A stretch of 64,000 nt of DNA from Turritopsis dohrnii (GCA_027922465.2 BQMF02000053.1:620001-684000); one strand, 5' to 3'; counted from the stretch's first letter, positions 1 to 11,496 are shown. The notes: a model not told the origin generated them from the letters alone. Made by a program: numbers and translations.

Positions 1-968
1 CTTTATTTTCGAACGACAAAGATCAAGATAGTAATAGCTTGCGTAATAACATTTTGAATAATCCCCATTTAATAGATTGGTTTTTTACTGTGAGAGTTGA
101 AAATTTTGTTAAGCATTGGCTTTATGAGTCTATGAGGGCAGAGTGGCAATGGTATAGATTTGAATATGCTGTTATGAGAGGCACCATTCATTGTCACTTA
201 AAAACTTAACTTAAAAATGACCCTGGCTTATGCCATTTAACACAAATAGCTTTAAATGGTCATTTAGCTGAGGAAAATCTGCCTTTTGAAAATGATCCTG
301 AAAATATTGTTGTAGTCACTAAATATATTGATAATGGGAAAGCTGTTGCATTTGTGATTATGTAGATTCTCTTGTGATTGCATGGAATCCATCCATGCCA
401 GAAGATGGTTGGGTGAGGCCAACCTGTCACCCATGTAATGATGATGACTATGCAGATTTGTTAAATTGTGTACAAAGGCATACTAAATGTAGTTCAGCTT
501 ATTGTCTCCGCAAAAGAACTAATGGTGAACAATACTACAGGAGAGCAATACTCATGGAGAGCAAATACTGATATCCAGCCAATCATTGATTATAATGCCT
601 GTTTGGAATATTTAGCTAAGTATGCTGCAAAAGCAGAAAAGCTATCAGATGTGGCTAGAGATGCTTTTGTTTCGATTGTAGATAATTTAAAAGGTACTGA
701 ACAAACAAGATCTGTTATTCAGAAGCTAATGATCAGAGCTGTTGGAGTACGCGACTTTAGTGTTCAGGAAGTTATGCATAATATACTTTCACTAAAAATG
801 CATAGTTGTTCCTTTCAAGTAATAAATGTGTCTGTGGAAGGATCAAGAAAAGTTGAAATTAAAGATGGTAAAGTTGAAACTGAACCTTCATTGTTAGATC
901 ATTATGCTAACAGAGCTAATTTAAAAGGATGTAATAAAAATATAGTTAAATCCAATTTTGTGCAATTA
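1..968 (+). pseudogene. Helitron Rep (HUH) domain, decayed
   Basis: Remnant of the Rep nuclease half of a Helitron, the domain that nicks and joins DNA during rolling-circle transposition. Translation near 60-210 shows the two-histidine region (TIHCHL) and 590-640 shows the conserved tyrosine/lysine segment (EYLAKYAAK). Further on, 740-830 carries the VGVRDFSVQEVMHN block that follows Rep in Helitrons. Several stop codons and frame changes lie between about 208 and 470, so this is not functional. The element begins left of the window. The reading frame is interrupted at 968 by a small MITE and resumes at about 1,256. Family call from motifs only; confident for Helitron, not for the subfamily. 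Confidence 0.8.
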
Positions 969-1253
969 GCGGGATTCGGAAAAATCATGTTTCGTCTACA
1001 CGAAACTATTTTTCTATAGATTTGTAGGGAATTGTATACAACTTAGTAGAGTTGTTCGTGAATTTTTCTCTACAAAGTCATTAGAAACTTCACATTAACA
1101 CTTGAAATAAGCGTGCAAAGTAATGGTGTTTCTTTTGATACAACAAAAGGCTTTAAATCTCTGAAGTACGGTTTAATAGAACAGTTTCAAAAAAATTCTC
1201 ACAAGTAATTGATTTTTTTCGTGTAACAGGCTCGTCGAGTTTACGAATCTCCC
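969..1253. mobile_element. Small MITE inserted in the Helitron (copy 1), TA-flanked
   Basis: A 285-bp non-coding insertion that splits the Helitron frame. Its ends are inverted (GCGGGATTCG at the left; CGAATCTCCC at the right) and both flanks are TA (967-968, 1,254-1,255), as for Tc1/mariner-type insertion. Its interior, about 990-1,235, is similar in inverse orientation to 11,510-11,750, where a second copy sits in a DIRS-like element. Removing it together with one TA restores Helitron-like coding across the join. Confidence 0.72.
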
Positions 1254-1255
1254 TA

Positions 1256-1770
1256 ATTTGTGTCAAACTATACAGTACAAAAGGAGGAAGTAAAAAAACG
1301 GAAAACTCCAGTAATTGTGAGAGCATTTCCATGCTTATATGGTAATCCTAAGAGCCCACAGTATCCTGTATACTGTAAATAGCAGCTATTAAAGTAGAAG
1401 CCATGGAAAATCAATATAAGTGATGCTTGGGATAACTTAGATGATGAAACTGATGATATGTTTTGTCAAAAGTGGAGTGACTTTCTCCAAAGTGATATAG
1501 GTCAGATTTTAGTTCCGAATTATAGCAGGGAGTTCAGCAATGCTGAGATTTTCTTTGAAAGGACTGAAGTTGATGATTGTGAGTTTGAAGAACATGATCA
1601 AGGGCCACGTGAAGAATGGATGCATTTAGCTGATTTGTGTAATAATGTTATTGGTACTAGTGTAACGTTAGAAAATAATGCTGAGTATTGGAACACATGC
1701 AGAGCAAGTTATACAGAAGAACAAATAGGTAATATGCCATCATGGTTAGACAGGGAAAAAACCAATTCTG
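1256..1770 (+). pseudogene. Helitron linker between Rep and helicase, decayed
   Basis: Continuation of the Helitron polyprotein after the MITE. The frame around 1,290-1,480 reads KKRKTPVIVRAFPCLYGNP, then NPKSPQYPVYC and KPWKINISDAWDNLDDET, typical of the region between Rep and helicase. Two in-frame TAG codons (around 1,380 and 1,396) disrupt it. From 1,458 the frame is open to the LINE insertion at about 1,770. The codons after 1,770 belong to the LINE tail, not to the Helitron. Confidence 0.75.
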
Positions 1771-2104
1771 TTTATTTATTTATTTATTTATTTCGAATGT
1801 TTATTTACCACAGGATTACCACTTCAACATGCTTTATGCTGTTGTTTTTCAAGTGGGTCCTGTGGGTTCTAAAATATACAATTACTATTAATTACTATAA
1901 AGAAATATAACCATAAAAACTAATAATTAAAACAAGTAATAAAAATATAAACAATATAAACAGTAAAATCGCGAAAACCATGGGAACCTGGCGAATAGAA
2001 ACTAGAAACTGGTCAGCCAGACTAAATGAACTCAAAGTGGGCTAAAAAATCTGATAAGAACGTACTGCAGAATAAATGTGAACTGGAAGTAAAGTAGAAT
2101 AAAC

Positions 2105-2245
2105 TACCTTAAGGGAAGAAATTTTGGCGGGAAGAAAATTTGGCGGTTTGGCGGTTTTTGCTCAAAACCGCCAAATTAAGTTGCCGAAAATTTGTAAAAA
2201 AAGCACGAACCGCCAAATTAAATTCCCGCCAAATTAAAAAAAAAT
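2105..2245. repeat. GCGG/AAATT short dispersed repeat, copy 1
   Basis: A stretch of alternating GGCGG and AAATTT blocks with internal complementarity. It begins TACCTTAAGGGAAGAAATT, the same 19 bases that open a similar stretch at 33,697. It replaces the 3' end of the LINE reading frame, so it is a nested insertion or rearranged tail. Loosely similar blocks lie near 18,400-18,520 and 41,650-41,900. Confidence 0.6.
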
Positions 2246-3793
2246 TCATCACTATTATAAATTTTTGCCGCCATAAAATATGATGACTTTTTCGCAAATT
2301 CAGTTCGCACAACAAGCTCTGGTTGTTTCTTGTAATTTTACCGTGGTTGATTGTGGTGAAGTAACCTTGAAAATTACCACACATATCATCATCGATGCAA
2401 CGGCGAACAAATTTACAAGCGTGACGTTGCTTGTATTTCACGATAGAGATAGTCTTGCAGCTATTTTCATTTATGATCTTTTTTGCACGATTTTCTAACG
2501 ATGTGAGTTTGTAAATCTGTGTTTCGGTGTTGTGTAGATTTACCAGACAGCAATAGGTGATCACCGGTAGGATCATGGAGTTGTAAATCAATCTGGCTGC
2601 CTCACTGGTCAATAAATTTCTAAGTTTATTCATAAGGAACAGACGGGCCGTAGCTTTTTTATAACAAGAATCAAATTGTTTAGAAAGTGATAATGTTTGA
2701 TCCAGGTGCACTCCAAGGTACTTGTAAGATGTTGTAACATTGATAGTTCTATCCAGGTACTTGACATTCAAAATTTGTGATATCGATGACAATCGCTTTC
2801 CTGTCCCAAACAGCATGGCTTCAGTTTTTCCCATCTTTAGATTTAATATGAGCTCGTTATCACTAAACCATGAAGCTAATGCCGAGAAGTCCTCAGATAG
2901 CACTTCCTCAATAGACTTCAAATCTTTACCAGCGAAATATAAAACTGTGTCATCAGCGTATTTAATGATTTTACAGCGTTTCACGTGGTCAATGATATCT
3001 TCTGTATATATCAAGAAGAGAAGGGGTCCTAGGATGGACCCCTGTGGTACTCCGCATGTAACAGGAGTAGGCTGGCAAGATTCGTCATTGTAATGAATGA
3101 ATTGTTGACGTTTGAACAAATAGCTCGTAAACCATTCCTTTTCTTTGTCGATGATTCCAAAAGCAGCCAGTTTTGACAACAATGTAGAATGGGAGAGAGT
3201 ATCAAATGCTTTGCTAAAATCAATGAACACACAACCAACAAGATTCTTTGCATCAACATATCTCCTTATGTCATCAGTAAATATTGTTGCAGCCAGCTCT
3301 GTTGATCTCTTTCTGCGAAATCCAAACTGTTGGTCAGCTAAAAAGTGATGTTCCTCCAAGAAATCTACAAGTCTCTTATGCACAGCTTTTTCAATGACTT
3401 TTGACATGATCGGAAGAGCAGAGATAGGGCGGTAGTTCTCAAATTTGTCGGTTGGACCACTTTTGTGCAAGGGACCTACACGTGCAATTTTCCAATCATC
3501 AGGAAATAAACCACTACTGAATGACAGATTAACAACGTAAGCAACGTGTTCAGCTATAACGTCTGCTGAGTCTTTTATTAAATTCGGAGGAAGGTTATCC
3601 GGACCAACAGCTTTATTTCGTTTTAAACGTTTTAAGATATTTCTAATCTCAACGACGGAAACATAACCAAAGCGAAATCTGGAGAATGTTCTGGCATGAA
3701 ACGTAACCGGTTTCTTCCAACAAAAGTTAACTAGAGGATAAGTACTGGATTTTAATACTTTGACAGCAGTTGAGTAATACTGACAAAATGCTT
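2109..3793 (-). pseudogene. LINE reverse transcriptase, 5'-truncated
   Basis: Reverse transcriptase of a CR1/Jockey-like LINE, which copies element RNA into the target site. The frame stays open upstream of the first possible start, reading through KAVGPDNLPPNLIKDSA and GLFPDDWKIARVGPLHKSG, so the coding region enters from the truncated 5' side. Motifs in order: YRPISALPIMSKVIEK; GFRRKRST; FIDFSKAFDTLSH; CGVPQGSILGPLLFLIY; the catalytic KYADDTVLY; then a C-terminal region ending HGKITRNNQ. About the last 50 codons (below 2,280) are encoded by a GCGG-type repeat and are not native. The core looks intact, but the missing endonuclease and altered C terminus make it a dead copy. Confidence 0.85.
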
Positions 3794-3796
3794 GAA

Positions 3797-5219
3797 CAAT
3801 TTTGATATTGAAGACTCTTTTGAGCTAAATGTAAGTTCTTTAAATGAAGCACAGAGGAAAGCTTATGACATCATATTTGATCATCATAGATGCCCTGATA
3901 AACAGTTGCTTGTGATGATTACAGGCTTAGCAGGAAGTGGTAAAAGTTTTCTTATTAATAATATCAGAGCTTTACTGACAGAAAAATGTATTGTTACAGC
4001 TTACTTTGGTATTGCTGCCTTTAATGCTAAAGGAAAGACATTACACTCTCTTTTAAGGCTTCCTATTAGAGGTAGAAACATGCATGATTTGAAAGGGCGT
4101 ACACTTTCACAGCTTCAAGAGCAATTAAGTTCTGTCAGATATATTATTATTGATGAGTACTCTGTAGTCGGGCAGAGTTTGTTAGGATGGATAGATAAGC
4201 GATGCCGTCAAGCCGCTGGTAATATAGAGAAACCTTTTGGAGGAATATTTGTCATTCTTGTTGGAGACATTGCACAGTTGCCACCTGTAAGTGATAAAGT
4301 ATTGTATCCTAAGAAACCAAATGGTGAATTAGATACTTCAGGATTCTGTATTTATAGAATGTTTACTACTGTGATTAAGCTCAATGTCAATGAGAGATCA
4401 AAAGGAAACAGTGTTGCTCAAGAAAGATTTCGCTCGGCACTTTATAGATTAAGAAATGGGGATTCATCAGAGATTGAATGGCAAATGTTTCTTTCTAGAA
4501 CACCTGGTAGGATCACTAAAAATGTTGATATGAAATCTTATGTTAAATTGTCTTTTTCATTTGAGAAAGTAGCTAAAGATAACCATGAAGCACTCATGAG
4601 TCTTGGTGCCCCTGTAGCACAGATCAATGTAAGACATAGTAACCAAGCATTAGCAAAATTACCTTAAGACGATATGGGTGGACTTGAAAGTAAGGTATTT
4701 TCAGCTAAAAGAGCACGAGTAATGTTAACAAGAAATTTATGGACCAGTAGGGGCCTATGTAATGGTTCCATGGATATAGTAAAAGATATTGTGTTTCAAG
4801 AGGGGGATATGCCTCCTAATTTGCCTATTGCAGTGATAGTGAAATTTGATTGTTATTCTGGACCAAGTATACTTGACAATGAGCCTTGTTGTGTTCCTAT
4901 TGTTCCACTTACAAATATGTCTGATTTGCATGGTTTAGCTTATAAGAGACAACAGCTGCCACTTATGTTATCTTGGGCTATTACAATCCATAAGTCTCAA
5001 GGACTCACATTAGATAAAGCTTGGGTTAATTTGGGAAAATCAGAAAAATTTATCGGTTTAGTATATGCTGCAATCTCAAGAGTAAGAAAACTAGAAGATC
5101 TAATAATTGAACCAATTACATTAGAACGCTTACAGGATATAAAGAACAAAAAGAATTGTCAGCTTCGTGTTGCTGAAGAGGAAAGGCTAGAACAATTAGC
5201 ACTGGAAGCAATGACATGA
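3797..5219 (+). pseudogene. Helitron Pif1-like helicase with one in-frame stop
   Basis: The helicase half of the Helitron, a superfamily 1B Pif1-like DNA helicase that unwinds the transposing strand. Counting from 3,792, Walker A (GLAGSGKS) is at residues 45-52, Walker B (IIIDEYS) near 118-124, and the GDIAQLPPV motif follows. After position 4,668 come LPLMLSWAITIHKSQGLTLD and YAAISRVRKLEDL, the late helicase motifs. The frame is continuous except for one TAA at 4,665-4,667; the part after it is in the same frame. All core motifs are present, so this is a young nonsense-disrupted copy. The true N terminus joins to the Helitron linker interrupted at 1,770. Confidence 0.88.
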
Positions 5220-5478
5220 TAAGTATAAATTTTGGTTAAGAGCTATGGTTAGTCAGCTAGCAATGGTAACAAATTTTTGGTAATAAAATCAAACAATATT
5301 CCTATGTAAATAACTTTTTTATTCAAAGTAATTGTTAACTTATTGTAATTTATAAATTTTATTTCAAGATGTCAGCAGTGGACAATGGAACTTTTCTGAA
5401 CAAATCACCTGTAACATGTGAGTTTTGCTTTTGTTTCATTATTTTACACGCTTAAAAAATAATTGGTAATCTTAATAA

Positions 5479-5839
5479 GTTGCCAAAATATTTGTTCTTC
5501 GAAAAGATATTGAAGAAAAACTCAACAATTTAGTTCATTAAATTCTTAAAAGTCAATTAACTCAATTTACAATGAAGGCCATTTGTAAACACAATAAAAA
5601 AATTAAAAACCATCACACAGTAAAATATTTTACTTGAAATTTTTAAGATTAGTTGTTGTAGAAAATTGATACGCAAAGCTATACTTAAACTTTTCTAAAG
5701 ACTTCATCAGCACAACAAAAGAAAATTACACCATCAAAAAGTCATTAGCATGTCAGTTAATTGACTTTTAAGAACTTAATGAACCAAATCGTTGTGTTTT
5801 TCTTCAATATCTTTTCGAAGAACACATATTTTGGCAAAC
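5479..5839. repeat. Imperfect inverted repeat (arms 5479-5563 and 5752-5839)
   Basis: The two arms, about 85 bases each, are reverse complements with a few mismatches, separated by roughly 190 bases; both contain AAAGATATTGAAGAAAAAC or its complement. The right arm continues into sequence similar to the right half of the MITE at 6,699-8,102, so this looks like a rearranged copy of that family. Confidence 0.65.
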
Positions 5840-5967
5840 ATTTTATATTAACGGATAGAGCATGAAAAGCTCTTTCTTGTGATATAAAATTCACAATATT
5901 TTAACAGACATGTAATGAGATATACGCCTTGAAAGTTGGTGGATAAGACATTTTGAGACACACTGTA
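5752..5967. mobile_element. Right half of a mariner-like MITE
   Basis: Similar to 7,890-8,102: shared blocks include GTGTTTTTCTTCAAT, TTTCTTGTGATATAAAATTC and the end GAGACACACTGTA at 5,955-5,967. No matching left end (TACAGTGTGTCTC) was found upstream; that side is replaced by an inverted arm. Confidence 0.6.
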
Positions 5968-6698
5968 GATATTTTATCTATTGTTATCCATGAAAGTGTG
6001 CAAGCAATCGACTTAATATCTCATTTAACATTAATCCTTGTAATTCAATGTAGCCAAGAAGAAGAGTACTGATACGCCTAAACATTCACAAGTTAGTTCA
6101 CTGAAAATTCTTCGTTAGAACCGAGTTAGATATTATTCTATTGATGTCCATAATGATCGGAGATTTGGAAAGTGGGTGTGATACTGAGAACTTTTACGGA
6201 GTTTATTATACATCGAATAATAACAAAAATAAAACACTCTATATGTTTGGAATGCAATGGAACAGCCCGTAAAGTAAGATGAAGGGATGATGAGAATAAA
6301 TCTTTATAAATAGCATTAATGATTCAATGCAATTATTTATTGTGAGCAGATTATAACAGTATGAATCGAACAAGACTTTCCGTAGTTTTTCTAATGTTTG
6401 AATGTTGTGAATTTCACTGATCCTTGTCATTTTTCACGATATTAGAGTTTCAAAAACATTAATTTTCAGTGAATTATGAAAAAGTCTATCCCACTGCACA
6501 TTTCAATCTTTATGGTTTCATATATAAGACTGGCTTTGTCAAAATATTTAAAGTATACCACTTATCAGGCCCTAAATCAACCAAAAACATTTTTACAAAA
6601 ATCCTAACATAATAAAATGTTTGGGCGGAAAGTTTTCTTTTTTAATGTAAAGCTTGCTGTTTGTACAAATTGGAAAGCTTGAGCGCGGGGGCACTTTA

Positions 6699-8102
6699 TG
6701 CAGTGTGTCTCAGAATGTTTTAAAAACTTTCAATGCGTTTTTTTCAAAAATTATTCGTCAAATTTTCGCGATTTACGTACCATATGAAAGCTCTTTTGAA
6801 GCTTTTTCTGAAAATGTACAATTTGAATCAAAATGATAATTCTTCCGAAATTATTGAGGAAAATATCATGGTTTCAGATCATTAATTTGTTTAAGATCAA
6901 TTAGCGCTTGTAACAATGTAACATCTGTACAAACACAATCAGATGAGTATACAGTGTGTCCACGAGAAACTGGGTCACTCATTTAAAAAACAAATAACTC
7001 TTTGAATTTTCATCACACAATGCGGTTTTTATACCGTTGGAAAAAAGATTTTTTGAGCTTTCCAAAAATATAAGTTGTTATTTGCGATAATGTTTGTTTT
7101 AAAGGATATTAACTATTTTTTCTTTCGACACGGTTGTTAATTTTGTAATGATCAATAAAACAGACTTTTAACGAGCAATTAATTCTTTGTTTCGTTGAAA
7201 CAACCGCTGTTGGTGGTGTTGTGATAAGTTTGTCACGAAATATTTTGAATAGGCACAAATTTTTCTTCATTTTGTAAACTTACCTTAAAGTTTTTATTTT
7301 GATTCAATAACTTTGTATTCCCAACGCCTTGCCAAAATTTTTATAAGGTTTTGAAAATCTTCGTGTACGGTTTTTAGAAATGAAACTTTTATGTTTCAAG
7401 TTTGTAAAAAAATATGTGTTTCCACGTATAAATGCAGTATAAATGCAGCTTTATCACGACATTTCAGTTTTTCACGACTTTCCATATTATTCGAGTCATT
7501 AACTCCTATTCAAGCAAGCGTTAATCGATCATTATTGATTTAATTGCGAGGTTTCATGGTAAAATCGATTATATCTCCCTAAAAATTTATTTTTCCATTA
7601 AGAGGGTCAAGTATTTGGAAACCTCAAAAAATCTTCTTTCCAACGGTATAAAAAACTCATTGCATTGGTGAAAATTCGAAAAGTGATTTGTGTTTTACTT
7701 GACTGACCCACTTTCTTGTGGACACACTGTAAACATAATTTCTGTCATTAGAGCTTCAAATTTTATAACCGAGCAAGTTGATAAGATAAAAGTTTTGGGA
7801 ATTAAATGCGCGTACTTTTACTTAACAAGTTCAAAAGATTTTATGATCAGAACAAAAGAAAATTGCTTTACTAAAATGTCATTAAGGAACTGTTTATTGA
7901 TCTTTAAGAAATCAATGATCCAAATCTATGTGTTTTTCTTCAATAACTTTCCGAAGAATAATCATTTTCTTGAACATTTGATGTCAATCGAAAATGCTGG
8001 AAAAGGGCTTTCTCGTGATATAAAATTCGTATTATTTTGACGAATAATTTTTGGAAAAAACGCATTGAAAGTGTGTGGATAAAACATTCTGAAACATTGT
8101 AT
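6699..8102. mobile_element. Mariner-like MITE, outer copy, interrupted
   Basis: Left end GCAGTGTGTCTCAGAATGTT (from 6,700) is inverted against the right end ACATTCTGAAACATTGTATA (to about 8,102), with flanking TA-rich sequence. Short open frames inside (6,654-6,836 and 7,690-8,040) are not transposase-like, so it is non-autonomous. A second MITE is inserted within it at 6,950-7,731. Confidence 0.7.
6950..7731. mobile_element. Mariner-like MITE, inner copy
   Basis: Terminal inverted repeats begin TACAGTGTGTCCACGAGAAA at the left and end TTTCTTGTGGACACACTGTA at the right. Subterminal inverted segments (around 7,020-7,050 and 7,640-7,670) also match, giving a long fold-back. TA at each end fits Tc1/mariner target choice. 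No transposase frame. Confidence 0.8.
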
Positions 8103-10048
8103 ATATAATATATGTATGACATACTATGATAGGATGTGAACATATTTTTTGAATCAGAGATGTGTTTTGAATATTTGAATTTAAATTTATAAATTGTGAT
8201 TTTTTCGTCCCTAATTTGAAATGCTACACATAATATTTTTTAGTAAAGATTGGTTTTTGATTGTTATTTTATAGTTATTTGCTTAAATGCCTACCCCAAA
8301 GGTTTGACAATTTTCTTTTCTTCTTTTGTAAACCTTAGATTAAATTTGATTTTATAATTTTGTAAGACACTTCATCTGAGTTAAAGGAAGTGTTCCATTG
8401 AATTACATTTGTCCTGTGATTTTTTTTGTTTAAAGGAAAGGAAGCTTGTGTTCAGCATGAATAATGATCATCTGTTTGTTACGACAAAATTGCCTTACAG
8501 TTTATTTTGCAAAAAGACTATTCAGTTGTTTAAGGGGAAATATTAGTCACATTTAGGTCTTATAGTTTCTTAGCTATATGTCCATAGTAACTTTTCAGTC
8601 ACTTTTTTAACTCCTTGGTAAAAATTGTGAGAGAAATCTTATCATTTAACCATCTACATCTTTATTTCATAATAAGTTCATAATAAGTCTTCTTTTAGCA
8701 TTAAGTTCAAATCCACCCTGATTAATATTGACAGCATTTTTATCTGAGTATCAGATTGATAGTAGATATACCACTGTAATTATTGAATGATACATTTTTC
8801 TTGTTATCAATTTACACACAATAATTGATAAAAAGCAAGCAGAAGGTAGAAGTGCCTTATCATCAAGCCCCGTGTAATAACAACTAGTAATAATATACAA
8901 AAACATGAAAACAAAATACCTTTCTGGGCAGAAATATTTTCAAGCAAAAGGAAAACGCATGTACAGTGTGAAATGAAAATTAAAAAGCAACAAGAGGCCC
9001 TTGAGGCCTGAAGGTCAGCGCTTGCAATAAAGATGAAAAATGTTGCATTGTGAATCAAATTGGAAAAATATTTTTGCTACAGGAAGGTAAAAATAAGAAC
9101 TCCTGAGTGATAACTAAAATGTAACTAAAGGTATGAGAAGGCAGGTGTCAACTCACAGTTGAATGCATTATAATACCAGTATCATTGGAACAAAACTTAA
9201 TTCAATAAAATCTTTATCATAGAAATTAAGGATACAAAGTATTCACTCAAATATTCGGTGTTAATAGGCTATAACTTACTATGTCTTTGTGTAACCGAAA
9301 TAAAATAAAGTGATGAAAAAAAAACAATACTTATCAAAACCTCATTTGTAGCTGGCTACACATAAAAATAATCTTACAAAAAAAGACTTTCACATACAGT
9401 TCTATGTGTACTATCCAAGGACATCTTTTCTAGAACATATGATTGTCTTTGAATTGAATGCAAATCTAATTTCCAATAAATAAAAGTTTGTATTTAAGTT
9501 AAAAGAAGTTAATTCGTTAAAAGCTTCACAAAGTTACACACAGGCATTGATTCTCATGATCACAAATGGTTCAAAAGTGAACATCTTGCACACATTACAC
9601 ATATGAATTTTGAACAGAATTGGCTATACATTAGAAATAAGTGATAATGCTAAAAGATACTACGTATATGTTTGTATTGGTGGCAGTGCACCATTCATAC
9701 ATTTTTGTTTTTCTTCATTGAAAAAAAACAAAGAATAAACTAAAGAAGAAAATAAAAGAAACTGCAGGTCATGCAGATATACAGTGTGAAAAATAATTGA
9801 CGACAGAAGAAATAAGCGTTGAATTCAAAACAAATAAATGAGAATACTTGAGAAAAGTAAGGAGACTTATGATGATTCCATATGGGTAATTTTTTCATTA
9901 AAATATTAAAATATTGACATCAATAAACGCAGAATTATTATCGAGTAAGTCATTTTGTGATCATCACAGGTAATTAAATGCTTCATAGACTTAAAGATGT
10001 TTTCACGTAACTTGCACGACTATTAATAAACAATAGCACAAATATTTA
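8103..10048. other. Non-coding intergenic sequence
   Basis: AT-rich sequence without a recognisable gene, RNA or strong repeat. The open frame at 8,807-9,058 (minus) is short, low in complexity and without family resemblance. Confidence 0.5.
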
Positions 10049-10677
10049 TACAGTGTGTTTCGTAATGTTGGAAATGGAAATTTTAAAGCTGTTTCTTTAA
10101 ATGAATATACCGAATTTCAAAATAATTTTTACACCGTTGGAAAGCCATTTTGAAGTTCTTTCGGATAGTATGTTTTTGTGAAAAATGAAAAAGTGGTTTT
10201 TGAAAAAATAAGGAAAATGTCTTGGAAAAATGTAATTAAATTTTTAATGGTCGATTAAGATGTGAATGAAAAGAAAAGATTTTTTGAAACAATGACAGCA
10301 ATTTGGAAAACAATAAACAAATTTAAGCTGTGTGTTCACGAAAAACGTTAAACTTTTATGTTTTAAGATATCAATTAGGGGGGTCTCAGCGCAAACATAA
10401 AATTAATAAAAAATTTGAATGGATTCAGTGTTTTGAAACAATAAGCACGATGTAATTAAACTACGTGTTAATCGACCATTAAAAATTTAATTACATTTTC
10501 CGATGACATTTTCCTTATTTTTTCAAAACCCACTTTCTCATTTCTCACAAAAATATACTAGCCAAAAAAGCTTGAAAATGGCTTTCCATTGATGTAAAAA
10601 TTATTTTGAAATTCGGTATATTCATTTAAAAAAACAACTTTAAAATTTCCATTTCCAACATTACGAAACACACTGTA
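10049..10677. mobile_element. Mariner-like MITE with long terminal inverted repeats
   Basis: Starts TACAGTGTGTTTCGTAATGT and ends with its complement, ACATTACGAAACACACTGTA. The inverted similarity continues for well over 100 bases (10,050-10,250 against 10,480-10,677), so the whole 629-bp unit folds back on itself. No coding capacity. It shares the ACAGTGTGT start with the elements at 6,699 and 6,950 but differs inside. Confidence 0.82.
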
Positions 10678-11112
10678 TACACCACATTAGAGCATTATTT
10701 GTCATCTATTCTTGTATGCAATTCATTTAATTTTTAGTTGTTTTATAGACATGGTTAACATTGAAATCCCATCTTATGCAAGGAATTACATAAATAGACA
10801 AAAAACAACATATTCATATTCAATATAATAAGATAGGCCACTTTTGGAAGCAGCTGAGCTGTTATATCTCCATTAAGGTCTAACAACCCAAACACACTAA
10901 CACAAAATCAGTAGCTAAAACACAGCCGTTTATAATCACATGATCACTACATACAGTCACGAGCAGGGAAACTCAGCAGTATATAATCACATGATCACTT
11001 ATAATATACAGTCATAGTAATTAAGAATTCCTTTGCTTCTCTGCTAGAAAAAACTGCAGAATTTTTCAATTTTATAAGGCCGCGCAGCGGCCGCAATGAA
11101 ATTGTGATTTTA
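10678..11112. other. Non-coding spacer
   Basis: No gene seen. A short direct repeat (AATCACATGATCACT at about 10,935 and 10,985) is the only structure. Confidence 0.45.
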
Positions 11113-11440
11113 TGAGTGGAACCGGAGTACGATCTAATACGGCTATCTCATCCCATAATCCTTGAGCTCAACAAGTGCAAGACATTTGTCGAAAGACGTA
11201 TCTGCATACATACTGGAAATAGAGTAAGTTGTTTTGGAGAGAGCAGACCAAGGGAAAACACAAATGTAACACAGAGCAATATAAATGCATTTATTTCTCA
11301 AAAATGAGAACCACGACCTCGACCGCGATATCCACCACGATAACTTCTTAAAGAGAAGTAAAGAATAAAACTTTAAGACTGGTTTAATACAGGGTATGTG
11401 GTGGGTGGGATCGTATTAGATCGTACTCCGGTTCCACTCA
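11113..11440. repeat. Extra DIRS terminal-repeat fragments in inverted arrangement
   Basis: The sequence at 11,113-11,142 (GTGGAACCGGAGTACGATCT and following) is repeated in inverse at about 11,409-11,440. The first fragment continues into CATCCCATAATCC and CAACAAGTGC, the same order as the terminal repeat of the DIRS-like element to the right. This looks like a second, partly deleted end copy, or the internal complementary region typical of DIRS elements. Confidence 0.6.
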
Positions 11441-11496
11441 TAAAATCAATCATAAAAAGTTTATTTCGTGGAACCTCCGTAGATCTAATACGGTTA

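Larger units (their letters stand above)
1771..3796 (-). mobile_element. 5'-truncated non-LTR retrotransposon (LINE) inserted in the Helitron
   Basis: A LINE fragment lies antisense to the Helitron. Its 3' end is the (TTTA)n run at 1,771-1,792, which on the minus strand is a TAAA-type tail as in CR1/Jockey-like elements. Its 5' end is cut off near 3,796, in the linker just ahead of the reverse transcriptase, so the endonuclease is absent. The short sequences CAATTCTG (1,763-1,770) and CAATTTTG (3,797-3,804) flank it and may be an imperfect 8-bp target duplication. A GCGG-rich repeat is nested near its 3' end. Confidence 0.82.
5220..6698. other. Non-coding, with a fold-back and a possible small exon
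   Basis: No convincing gene. It holds an inverted repeat and the right half of a mariner-like MITE (listed separately). At 5,369-5,417 an ATG frame (MSAVDNGTFLNKSPVT) lies between an acceptor-like TTTATTTCAAG and a donor-like GTGAGTT, so it could be a short exon, but no partner exon was found. A stretch at 6,610-6,695 recurs near 29,325-29,400. Confidence 0.45.

Noticed and set aside
1771..1910. C-terminal extension of the Helitron frame (VYLFIYLFRMF...)
   Set aside because: Encoded by the LINE (TTTA)n tail and 3' untranslated region, not by the Helitron.
2740..3348. Plus-strand frames of 67-117 codons
   Set aside because: Antisense shadows of the LINE reverse transcriptase.
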